From NCBI RefSeq assembly GCF_008079445.1, contig NZ_VRYH01000002.1:496001-560000 (forward strand): a stretch of 64,000 nucleotides of DNA, given 5' to 3'. Below the pieces are notes generated by a model that worked only from the letters and a program-made list of their open reading frames with translations, was not told where the DNA came from and did no database searches. Shown here in pieces: positions 26,891-34,399 of this stretch; the first letter of the stretch is position 1, and the number at the start of each line of letters is the position of its first letter. A program made the translations under genes and the position numbers. The stretch is from Aidingimonas lacisalsi. Its GTDB lineage: Bacteria > Pseudomonadota > Gammaproteobacteria > Pseudomonadales > Halomonadaceae.

Positions 26891-27109
26891 ACGGGCTACG
26901 CGCGGCAGGCACGCCTTCGGGGGATCGCGGAACACCGGAGGCGGCCTGTCGACAGTCACATAGTCTTTCGTCCGGGATATCGCCCGTATTCCCAGGTTAT
27001 TATTTTGCGATAGTGGGTATATTTAGCGTTTCATGGCGTGATATTGCGTGCCGAATGGAAAATAATCGTGTCTCCTTTTCTCTATTGATTCTGCTTCCTG
27101 GAGCGCGTG

Positions 27110-28216
27110 ATGTCCCGTCCGCTAGTCGCCGATATTGATCTCGATGCACTGCGTCACAACTACATGCTGGCGCGAGATCTCGCCCCTGACAGTCAAGCCG
27201 TTGCCGTACTCAAGGCCGATGCTTACGGGCACGGGGCGATACCTTGTGCACGGGCACTCGAGGATCTGGCGCCGGCACTGGCGGTGGCCAGCATTGAAGA
27301 AGCCGTCACGCTGCGCGAGGCTGGCATCGCCACCCCGGTTCTGCTCCTGGAAGGTATCTTCGAAACCAGCGAACTGGAACTGGTCGACAGACATGGGCTA
27401 TGGCTTACCGTCCATAGCGAGTGGCAGATCGAGGCACTGCTCTCGTTTCGACCACGACAGCCGATTCCGACTTGGCTCAAGGTGGATTCCGGCATGCACC
27501 GCCTGGGCTTTTCGCCGGATCGGGTGGAGACTCTCTGGAGACGCTTGCAATCCGCCACGGCCCAGGTCACCGACCTGCATCTCATGAGCCATTTTGCGAC
27601 GGCCGACTCGCTGCAACCCGAATACTTCCATCGGCAGATGCAGCTCATGAAGATGCTGTCGGAGCGTTTGGGAGCGCCTACCTGTCTAGCCAATTCTCCC
27701 GCCACCTTGGCGTGGCCTCAGGCGCATGGTGCCTGGAACCGGCCCGGTGTCATGCTCTATGGTAGCGACCCGTTGGAAGCCGCCAATGGTGCCAGTCGCG
27801 CGCTCAAGCCGGTCATGACATTACGTTCGCGGATCATTGCGGTTCAGGAACTGGCGACTGGCGAACCCGTGGGCTATGGCGGTCGCTGGCGGGCGCCACG
27901 GCCGTCCCGTGTCGGTGTCGTGGCGTGCGGGTATGGCGATGGATACGACCGGCACGCCATTGATGGCACGCCGGTACTTGTCGAGGGCCAACCAACCTGC
28001 ATTGCCGGCAAGGTATCGATGGACATGCTCACCGTGGATGTTACGGACATCCCCAACGCGGCTATCGGAAGCCCGGTGGTGTTATGGGGGCGCGCTGACA
28101 ATGGCGCGGTATTGTCGATCGATGACGTCGCACGCTACTGCGATACCATCAGCTATACCCTGCTGACCGGAGTATTGCCGCGCGTGCCTCGACGATATCA
28201 CGGCAATCGTGCCTGA
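27110..28216 (+). CDS. alr: Alanine racemase
   Basis: A 368-residue PLP-dependent racemase producing D-alanine for peptidoglycan. The PLP lysine is in AVLKADAYGHG (Lys35), the catalytic tyrosine region is CGYGDGYDRH, and KVSMDMLTVDVTD is typical. ATG 27110 has GGAG 6 bases upstream and is preferred over the adjacent GTG at 27107. It stands alone, 219 bases after rpoS, in a stretch that is more A/T-rich close to the gene and probably carries its promoter. Confidence 0.95.
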   Translation: MSRPLVADIDLDALRHNYMLARDLAPDSQAVAVLKADAYGHGAIPCARALEDLAPALAVASIEEAVTLREAGIATPVLLLEGIFETSELELVDRHGLWLTVHSEWQIEALLSFRPRQPIPTWLKVDSGMHRLGFSPDRVETLWRRLQSATAQVTDLHLMSHFATADSLQPEYFHRQMQLMKMLSERLGAPTCLANSPATLAWPQAHGAWNRPGVMLYGSDPLEAANGASRALKPVMTLRSRIIAVQELATGEPVGYGGRWRAPRPSRVGVVACGYGDGYDRHAIDGTPVLVEGQPTCIAGKVSMDMLTVDVTDIPNAAIGSPVVLWGRADNGAVLSIDDVARYCDTISYTLLTGVLPRVPRRYHGNRA

Positions 28217-28267
28217 CGGACGTATTCGAGCGGTCTACAATAGCCGACTTCTAACCTGTCATTGGAG

Positions 28268-29197
28268 ATGCCGTTACCCGTTATGGCAAAGACCGTCTAT
28301 CCGTCGTCCTTCGCCCATCCCCGTTATTGGCCCACTTGGCTGGCCATTGCCGCGATGCGTGTGGCGGCCTGGTTACCCTGGCGCATCAAGTTGCTCATCG
28401 GTAAAGGGCTGGGACTGCTCACCTGGCGGTTGGCACGACGTCGACGCCACATCACCGAAACCAATTTGCGATTGTGTTTCCCTGAAAAAAGCACGGCAGA
28501 GCGCCGTCATTTAGTGCGGCAAACCTTTGTGGATAATGGAATCGGAATCCTGGAAACCGCGACTGGCTGGTGTCGTGACCCGGAGCATCTCCGACACCGG
28601 GTTACCTTCAAGGGGCAGGAACACATGCATCGTGCCCTGGCGGAAGGCAATGGGGCGTTGATCGTCGGCGTACATTTTTCGACCTTAGATCTAGGCGGAG
28701 CACTGCACTCGCTCTTCTTTCCTGCGGATGCGGTTTACCGGCCACACGATAACCCGCTGTTCGAACGATTCATGACCCGGGCGCGCAACCGCATATTCGG
28801 GACCGCTATCGATCGTCACGATCTGCGCGGTGTCATACGTCGGATCAAAGCCGGCCATGCGGTCTGGTATTCACCGGATCAGGACTTCGGACGTCACGCC
28901 AGTGTCTTCGCCCCGTTCTTCGGAATCGAGGCGGCCACGGTCAAGTTGACGGCCAAGATCGCACGCATGACGGGCGCACCGGTGATGCCGTTGATGTTCC
29001 ATCGTAACCCTGATGATCGCACCTATACACTCGAGTACCTACCGCCATTGACGGATTTCCCCAGTGACGATGAAGTCGCCGACGCGACACGGATCAATGC
29101 GTTCATCGAGCAAGCGATTCGCAAGCAACCCTCGCAGTACCTGTGGCTGCATCGCCGCTTCAAGACGCGTCCCGAGGGAGAACCCGGCGTCTACTGA
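28268..29197 (+). CDS. lpxL: Lipid A lauroyl acyltransferase (LpxL/HtrB)
   Basis: An acyltransferase of the LpxL/LpxM/LpxP family (309 residues from this start), which adds a secondary acyl chain to Kdo2-lipid IVA at the inner membrane. HPRYWPTWLA near the N-terminus, the HX4D catalytic motif in GVHFSTLDLGG and YSPDQDFGR support this. The start is uncertain: ATG 28268 and ATG 28283 are both possible, and MAKTVYPSSF from 28283 would give the N-terminal length closest to E. coli LpxL; neither has a good ribosome site. It is followed by a terminator shared with the convergent ettA. Confidence 0.88.
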   Translation: MPLPVMAKTVYPSSFAHPRYWPTWLAIAAMRVAAWLPWRIKLLIGKGLGLLTWRLARRRRHITETNLRLCFPEKSTAERRHLVRQTFVDNGIGILETATGWCRDPEHLRHRVTFKGQEHMHRALAEGNGALIVGVHFSTLDLGGALHSLFFPADAVYRPHDNPLFERFMTRARNRIFGTAIDRHDLRGVIRRIKAGHAVWYSPDQDFGRHASVFAPFFGIEAATVKLTAKIARMTGAPVMPLMFHRNPDDRTYTLEYLPPLTDFPSDDEVADATRINAFIEQAIRKQPSQYLWLHRRFKTRPEGEPGVY

Positions 29198-29240
29198 TGC
29201 GAAGCGTCGGTAGACGGGGCCATAAGCTGTCAGCCATGAG

Positions 29241-29272
29241 AAAACCCCGCTGCTTGTCAGGTCAGCGGGGTT
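29241..29272 (-). terminator. Rho-independent terminator of ettA
   Basis: A 10-bp stem (AACCCCGCTG at 29243-29252, CAGCGGGGTT at 29263-29272) with a 10-base loop. On the minus strand the stem is followed by TTTT after the last stem pair, so it serves the minus-strand ettA gene; on the plus strand the downstream side is not T-rich. Confidence 0.8.
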
Positions 29273-29332
29273 GCCGGTTCGAACAGGGCACTCGAGTCAC
29301 GGAAGGTGACGAGCGAAGGCCCTTGGATGCAC

Positions 29333-30994
29333 TCAAGCGTCGATGCGCTTGTACTTCATTCTATGCGGTGTGTCGTCGCCGACCCGTTTCTTGTGATCCT
29401 CTTCGTACTCGGTGTAGTTACCTTCGAAGAACACCACGTTGGAATCGCCCTCGAAACCGAGGATATGCGTGGCGATACGGTCAAGAAACCAGCGGTCGTG
29501 CGAGATGACCAGGGCGCAGCCGGGGAAGGCGAGTAGCGCTTCTTCCAGGGCGCGCAGGGTTTCCACATCGAGGTCGTTGGAGGGTTCGTCCAGCAATAGG
29601 ACGTTGGCGCCCTGTTTCAGTGTCTGGGCGAGTTGTAACCGCCCCCGTTCGCCACCGGACAGTTCGGACAGACGTTTTTGCTGGTCGTTGCCCTTGAAGT
29701 TGAAGCGGCCGACGTAGGCACGCGACGAGACTTCATAGCCGTTGATGTTGAGCATGTCCTGGCCATCGGAAACGGCTTCCCAGACGGTCTGCTTGTTGTC
29801 CAGGGCATCGCGCAGCTGTTCGACATAGGCGATGTCCACGGTGTCACCCAGAACGACGTCACCGCTGTCCGGCTGCTCCTTGCCAGTGATCAGCTTGAAT
29901 AGTGTCGACTTACCGGCACCATTGCCACCGACCAGACCAACGATGGCCCCTTTGGGTACCTTGAAGGAGAGGTCTTCGTAGAGCAGTTGCCCATCGAAAC
30001 TCTTGCTGACGTCGTGGAACTCTATGACCTTGTCACCCAGGCGCGGGCCGGGAGGGATATAGATTTCGTTGGTCTCGTTACGTTTCTGGAAATCACCGGA
30101 CTGCATCTCTTCGAAGCGGGCGAGACGCGCCTTGCTCTTGGACTGCTGTCCTTTGGCGTTGCTGCGAACCCACTCGAGCTCCTGCTTGATCGCCTTCTGG
30201 CGTGAGGCTTCCTGTTTGGCTTCCTGTTCCAGGCGTTTATCCTTGGCTTCGAGCCACTGAGAGTAGTTGCCTTCGAACGGAATGCCCTGGCCACGGTCCA
30301 GTTCCAGAATCCAGCCTGCCACATTGTCCAGGAAGTAACGGTCGTGAGTGATGGCGACGACCGTACCGCTGTAGTCATGCAGGTAACGCTCGAGCCAAGC
30401 CACCGATTCGGCATCGAGATGGTTGGTCGGTTCATCGAGCAACAGCATGTCGGGGTTGGAGAGCAGAAGCCGGCAAAGTGCGACGCGGCGTCGTTCACCA
30501 CCGGACAGATTGCCTACCTTGGCTTCCCAGGGAGGCAGCCTCAGGGCTTCGGCGGCAACGTTCAATTTGCGATCGATGTTGTGCGCGTCTGCCGCTTCGA
30601 TAAAGTTTTCCAGACGCGCCTGTTCCGAAGCCAGTGCATCGAAGTCGGCATCCGGTTCGGCATAGGCGGCGTAGACTTCGTCCAGCTTGGCCTGGGCATC
30701 CTTGAGGTCGGACAACGCTTCTTCGATGGTATCCCGGACATTCTTCTCATCGTCGAGTTCAGGTTCCTGAGGCAGGTAACCGACGTTGAGGCCCGGCATG
30801 GGGCGTGCTTCACCCTCATACTCAGTGTCGACCCCGGCCATGATGCGCAGCAGAGTCGATTTACCCGCACCATTGAGACCCAGAACGCCGATTTTGGCGC
30901 CAGGGAAAAAGGATAAGGAGATATCCTTGAGAATCTGATGTTTGGGCGGTACGACCTTGCCCACCCGATTCATGGTATAGACGTATTGCGCCAT
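29333..30994 (-). CDS. ettA: ABC-F protein EttA (energy-dependent translational throttle)
   Basis: A 553-residue cytosolic ABC-F ATPase without membrane segments. Two nucleotide-binding domains are present: first Walker A GLNGAGKST near residue 39 and signature LSGGERRRVALCRLLL, second Walker A GGNGAGKSTLFKLITG and signature LSGGERGRLQLAQTL. The opening MAQYVYTMNRVGKVVPPKHQILKDISLSF and the length match EttA closely. It binds the ribosomal E site and gates the first translation steps according to ATP/ADP ratio. It is transcribed alone. Confidence 0.95.
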   Translation of the reverse strand: MAQYVYTMNRVGKVVPPKHQILKDISLSFFPGAKIGVLGLNGAGKSTLLRIMAGVDTEYEGEARPMPGLNVGYLPQEPELDDEKNVRDTIEEALSDLKDAQAKLDEVYAAYAEPDADFDALASEQARLENFIEAADAHNIDRKLNVAAEALRLPPWEAKVGNLSGGERRRVALCRLLLSNPDMLLLDEPTNHLDAESVAWLERYLHDYSGTVVAITHDRYFLDNVAGWILELDRGQGIPFEGNYSQWLEAKDKRLEQEAKQEASRQKAIKQELEWVRSNAKGQQSKSKARLARFEEMQSGDFQKRNETNEIYIPPGPRLGDKVIEFHDVSKSFDGQLLYEDLSFKVPKGAIVGLVGGNGAGKSTLFKLITGKEQPDSGDVVLGDTVDIAYVEQLRDALDNKQTVWEAVSDGQDMLNINGYEVSSRAYVGRFNFKGNDQQKRLSELSGGERGRLQLAQTLKQGANVLLLDEPSNDLDVETLRALEEALLAFPGCALVISHDRWFLDRIATHILGFEGDSNVVFFEGNYTEYEEDHKKRVGDDTPHRMKYKRIDA

Positions 30995-31076
30995 GAAAAT
31001 CCACTTGGTTGGAAAATGTGTCGATGGACCCCGATGATAGTCTCAGGTCGAGGGAAAGGCCAGCGTTGTCCGTTGG

Positions 31077-31511
31077 CTAGATGTCGCCTTGGCGGGCTTT
31101 CAACCGTTCGACTTCCTGCTGTGCTTCGATTCGCTGAGTGACATCCTTCTGCACGCCGATGAAATAGGTCAGTTGATCGGCGTCGTCGTAGACGGGAGTA
31201 ATCGACAGCTCGTTGTAAAAGAGGGAGCCATCCTTACGGTAATTGCGCAGAACTTCTCGGCAAGCGCGTCCTTCCGTTAACGCTTCACGAATGCACGCCA
31301 GTGCAGGCTGATCGCGGTCGTCATTCTGTAGGAACCGACAGTCGCGATAGAGGATTTCATCGGCATGATAGCCGGTCAGGCGCTCGAACCCCCGATTGAC
31401 GTAGATGAGGATGTTTTCGTCGCCTTCCTGTTCGGCCACTACGATGCCATCTTCGGAGGCATCGACGATACGCTCCAGCAGGGCCGGACTAATCATGGAC
31501 GGTCTTTTCAT
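31077..31511 (-). CDS. Short LOV-domain blue-light photoreceptor (PpSB1-LOV-like)
   Basis: A PAS/LOV-only protein of about 144 residues. The photoactive motif reads YRDCRFLQ (Cys58, Gln62), flavin-binding residues occur in NYRKDGSLFYNEL (Asn90 and Asn100), and FIGVQKDVT carries the signalling glutamine at 121. A C-terminal helix (about 124-142) would form the J-alpha/dimer element. The order and spacing match the short LOV proteins of Pseudomonas putida, which form a flavin-cysteinyl adduct in blue light and have no effector domain. The start is uncertain: in-frame ATGs exist at 31541, 31520, 31511 and 31496; 31511 was chosen for AGGGA about 10 bases upstream. No obvious partner gene is adjacent. 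Confidence 0.88.
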   Translation of the reverse strand: MKRPSMISPALLERIVDASEDGIVVAEQEGDENILIYVNRGFERLTGYHADEILYRDCRFLQNDDRDQPALACIREALTEGRACREVLRNYRKDGSLFYNELSITPVYDDADQLTYFIGVQKDVTQRIEAQQEVERLKARQGDI

Positions 31512-31744
31512 GTGCTGCATATCCCTGTCGATACCCTTCATGACACATAATGACCAGCCAGGGAATGGATTTCAACGTGTTGAACGCCTTACTCGCTGGA
31601 TTCGACATCCGGTAAGCCGCTCGAACAAGTCGCTTGAGCCTGATGCCGTGTCGGGGCATGCGACATCCCGGTCGTCTGGATGAGGCGAGAGTGGCTAACT
31701 GATATGATGCCTGAATCCGTGAGTGAAGACAGGTGATGACGTTA

Positions 31745-32014
31745 ATGGCGCGAATCCAGATTCATTACTGCACACAGTGCCAGTGGCTGCTGCGCGCCGG
31801 CTGGTATGCTCAGGAGTTGTTGTCGACGTTTGGCGAACAGCTCGATGAAGTGGCGTTGATTCCCAGCCATGGTGGGCACTTCGAGATTCGCTATGCCGAT
31901 GACGCACTATGGGAGCGGAAGCGTGATCAGGGGTTTCCGGATATCAAGTGGCTCAAGCAACAGGTACGTGACCGTCTGGATCCCGACCGGGATCTGGGGC
32001 ATATCGATCGCTGA
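31745..32014 (+). CDS. SelT/SelW/SelH-family redox protein (Cys form)
   Basis: An 89-residue thioredoxin-like protein of the Rdx/SelW family, here with a CXXC motif (CTQC, Cys9 and Cys12) in place of the Cys-X-X-selenocysteine of animal homologues. IHYCTQCQWLLRAGWYAQELLSTF and SHGGHFEIR are characteristic of the proteobacterial cysteine forms. Role unknown beyond presumed thiol redox activity. ATG 31745 has AGGTGA 8 bases upstream. It is divergent from the LOV gene. Confidence 0.88.
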   Translation: MARIQIHYCTQCQWLLRAGWYAQELLSTFGEQLDEVALIPSHGGHFEIRYADDALWERKRDQGFPDIKWLKQQVRDRLDPDRDLGHIDR

Positions 32015-32092
32015 CCTGACGACGAGCCTCGATATAGGAGACTTCACCGGTAGCCCGGCAGTGCGGTTCGAGAGACAGAGTTGGGAGTGAGC

Positions 32093-32986
32093 ATGACAGT
32101 GGAACGTCAGGCGATGCTGTGCGGCCTGGGCGCCGTCGCGTTATGGTCGACCGTGGCGACGGCTTTCAAGGTCGCCTTGGCATACATGTCCCCGCTGGAA
32201 TTGATGTGTCTGGCGGCACTGGTGTCCTGGCTGCTGATGGGGGTGCTGGTCTATCGCGATGGCGGTATGACGCAGGCTCTCCGCCAAGGGTGGCGAACGG
32301 CAGCGTGGGCCGGGCTGATGAATCCGGCCGCTTATTACCTGATACTGTTTGCCGCTTATGATCGCCTGCCGGGACAAGAGGCGATGGCACTCAATTATAC
32401 GTGGGCCTTGGCGATGGCCTTCCTTGCCGTACCGATCCTGGGCCAGCGGCTGACTCGCACCGATATTCTGGCGGGTGTGATTGCCTATGCTGGGGTCTGG
32501 GTCATTGCGACGCGCGGTGCCGTCATGGATGTGGCTTTTGCCGATCCACTCGGGGTGGCTTGCGCCCTGGCGTCTACGCTGGTCTGGGCACTGTACTGGC
32601 TACTCAATGCTCGTGACCCTCGTCCGCCACTGATTGCTCAGTGGCAGAATTTCAGCATCGGATTGCCGGTCTTGATACTGCTGCTGCTATGGGGGCCCGG
32701 CATTCAATGGCACGGTTTCATGGCGCTTGGTGCCGGCATCTACGTCGGGCTGTTCGAGATGGGGGTGGCATTCGTGCTGTGGCAGTTCGCCGTTCAACGG
32801 ATTTCTCGCACGGCACGGGTGGCGAATCTGATATTCCTGTCGCCACCTGTGTCGTTACTGCTGCTCAATCTGGTGGTGGGGGAGCCTATTCTGCCATCGA
32901 CCCTGATTGGCCTGGTATTGATTCTCGGGGGGCTTGCGCTCCAGCAATCCCAGCAAGCCCCCGATGTCGCTGTCGATCATTCCTGA
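32093..32986 (+). CDS. EamA-family (DMT) inner membrane transporter
   Basis: A 297-residue protein with about ten hydrophobic helices in two EamA repeats (first about residues 6-132, second about 146-285). ALWSTVATAFKVALAYMSPLELM and the repeat end PILGQRLTRTDILAGVIAYAGV are typical. The family exports or imports small metabolites, often amino acids; the substrate cannot be predicted. ATG 32093 follows GGGAGTG at a suitable distance. It is convergent with tesA, the two stops overlapping by 10 bases. Confidence 0.85.
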   Translation: MTVERQAMLCGLGAVALWSTVATAFKVALAYMSPLELMCLAALVSWLLMGVLVYRDGGMTQALRQGWRTAAWAGLMNPAAYYLILFAAYDRLPGQEAMALNYTWALAMAFLAVPILGQRLTRTDILAGVIAYAGVWVIATRGAVMDVAFADPLGVACALASTLVWALYWLLNARDPRPPLIAQWQNFSIGLPVLILLLLWGPGIQWHGFMALGAGIYVGLFEMGVAFVLWQFAVQRISRTARVANLIFLSPPVSLLLLNLVVGEPILPSTLIGLVLILGGLALQQSQQAPDVAVDHS

Positions 32987-33684
32987 TCCTGAGAGACCTG
33001 GAGTTCGTCTTCCAGCAGAGGTTCGAGCGTCGGCCAGACATTGTCGATGATGGTCGGTTGCGCTTTGGCGGTAGGATGAATGCCGTCCTCTTGCATCAAG
33101 GCTTCCTGCGTCGCGATGTCTTGCAGTAGGAAAGGGACCAGCGGGACGTCATACTCGTCGGACAGTTCGCTATATACGGTCTGAAAGGCATCGCGGTAGG
33201 CTTGACCGTAATTGGGAGGAATGTCGATACCCAGCAGGAGAACCTCGGCACCGAACGATTGGCTGCGTTCGATCATGTCTGCCAGGTTACTGCGCATCTG
33301 GCCCGGGGGAAGACCGCGCAGGCCGTCGTTGCCACCCAGTTCCAGCAGCACGATCTCCGGTTCATGTTGTCGTAACAGGTCGGGAAGTCGTTCAGCGCCA
33401 CCACTGGTGGTTTCGCCACTGATACTGGCGTTGATCACGCTGGCTTGGTCTCCCAGCCGTTCCGCCAGCAGACTGACCCAGCCATCTTCCTTGTCGATGC
33501 CGTAGGCTGCGCTCAGGCTGTCACCGACGACCAGTAGGCGAGTGGGCTCGTTGGCGGCAACCGGTGCGGACAGCAGCAGCCATAGGAACAATGTAACCAT
33601 GACCCCGGCAGGCCAATACAATCCAGGGAGTTTGTGACGTATGTCATACAGCGAGCCCGTTCCGAATCGTTCGTCCAGCAACAT
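32977..33684 (-). CDS. tesA: Periplasmic multifunctional esterase/lysophospholipase/thioesterase I
   Basis: A 235-residue SGNH hydrolase. A hydrophobic signal segment (about residues 26-44, ending in APVAA) implies export to the periplasm. Block I is VVGDSLSAAYG with the nucleophile Ser56, the oxyanion Asn is in LGGNDGLRG, and Asp200/His203 are in EDGIHPTAK. ATG 33684 has GAGGAA 8 bases upstream; ATG 33600 is an alternative that keeps only the signal segment. Its start codon shares the tetramer CATG with the start of the divergent ybbA, the same head-to-head pairing as in E. coli. Confidence 0.92.
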   Translation of the reverse strand: MLLDERFGTGSLYDIRHKLPGLYWPAGVMVTLFLWLLLSAPVAANEPTRLLVVGDSLSAAYGIDKEDGWVSLLAERLGDQASVINASISGETTSGGAERLPDLLRQHEPEIVLLELGGNDGLRGLPPGQMRSNLADMIERSQSFGAEVLLLGIDIPPNYGQAYRDAFQTVYSELSDEYDVPLVPFLLQDIATQEALMQEDGIHPTAKAQPTIIDNVWPTLEPLLEDELQVSQDQE

Positions 33685-34399
33685 GTCATCTTCCTCTCGA
33701 TCCAATGCGACACCGATACTACATGCGCAAGGGCTCGGCAAGCAGGTCGTCAGCGGCGACCGTCCTTTGACCATTCTGCGTGATCTGGCGTTGTCGATCG
33801 CTGCCGGTGAAAGCGTCGCGATCCTGGGCGCCAGTGGGGCGGGGAAATCGACGCTACTGGGTCTTTTGGCCGGGCTCGATACACCGACAGCGGGCGAACT
33901 GTCGATGTTCGGACACTCACTCGGCAAGCTCGACGAGGACGGTCGCGCACAATTGCGTGCCGGTCGTGTCGGGTTCGTATTCCAGAACTTCCAACTGCTG
34001 CCCACGTTGACGGCACTGGAGAACGTGCTGCTGCCTCTGGAGTTGTCACCGACCGTGGAGGCCGAATCACGAGGGCGGGAATGGTTGGAGCGAGTCGGCC
34101 TGGGAGAGCGGCTCGATCATCTGCCCAAGCAACTATCGGGGGGAGAGCAACAGCGGGTCGCGCTGGCGAGGGCATTCGTCACCTCGCCGTCATTGGTGTT
34201 CGCGGATGAGCCGACCGGCAATCTCGATCCGGCGACCGGCAAACGGGTCATCGACCTGTTATTCGATTTGAACCATGAATCGGGTACCACGCTGGTGCTG
34301 GTAACGCATGATCATGCGTTGGCCGGTCGTTGCCAGCGCTGCCTGCAACTCGACGACGGTCGGCTTGCGCCGCTGGACCTCGATGAGGTGAAGGCATGA
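33683..34399 (+). CDS. ybbA: ABC transporter ATP-binding protein YbbA
   Basis: A 238-residue MacB/LolD-type ATPase. Walker A is GASGAGKSTLLG, the signature LSGGEQQRVALARA, and Walker B LVFADEPTGNLDP. With the permease YbbP it forms a mechanotransmission-type ABC complex, not a classical importer; the substrate is unknown, and the tesA partnership suggests lipid or ester chemistry in the periplasm. ATG 33683 matches the E. coli N-terminus best but lacks a clear ribosome site; ATG 33641 has GGGAG 10 bases upstream and would overlap tesA more. Stop overlaps ybbP by 4 bases. Confidence 0.92.
   Translation: MSSSSRSNATPILHAQGLGKQVVSGDRPLTILRDLALSIAAGESVAILGASGAGKSTLLGLLAGLDTPTAGELSMFGHSLGKLDEDGRAQLRAGRVGFVFQNFQLLPTLTALENVLLPLELSPTVEAESRGREWLERVGLGERLDHLPKQLSGGEQQRVALARAFVTSPSLVFADEPTGNLDPATGKRVIDLLFDLNHESGTTLVLVTHDHALAGRCQRCLQLDDGRLAPLDLDEVKA

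Noticed and set aside
26891-27109. Possible CsrB/RsmZ-type small RNA downstream of rpoS, suggested by several GGA triplets
   Set aside because: The GGA triplets are not displayed in regular hairpin loops and there is no terminator. In Pseudomonas an rsmZ gene lies near rpoS, but the sequence here does not support one.
26887-27138. Small plus-strand frame of 83 codons between rpoS and alr
   Set aside because: No ribosome site, low-complexity composition, and it runs into the start of alr in another frame.
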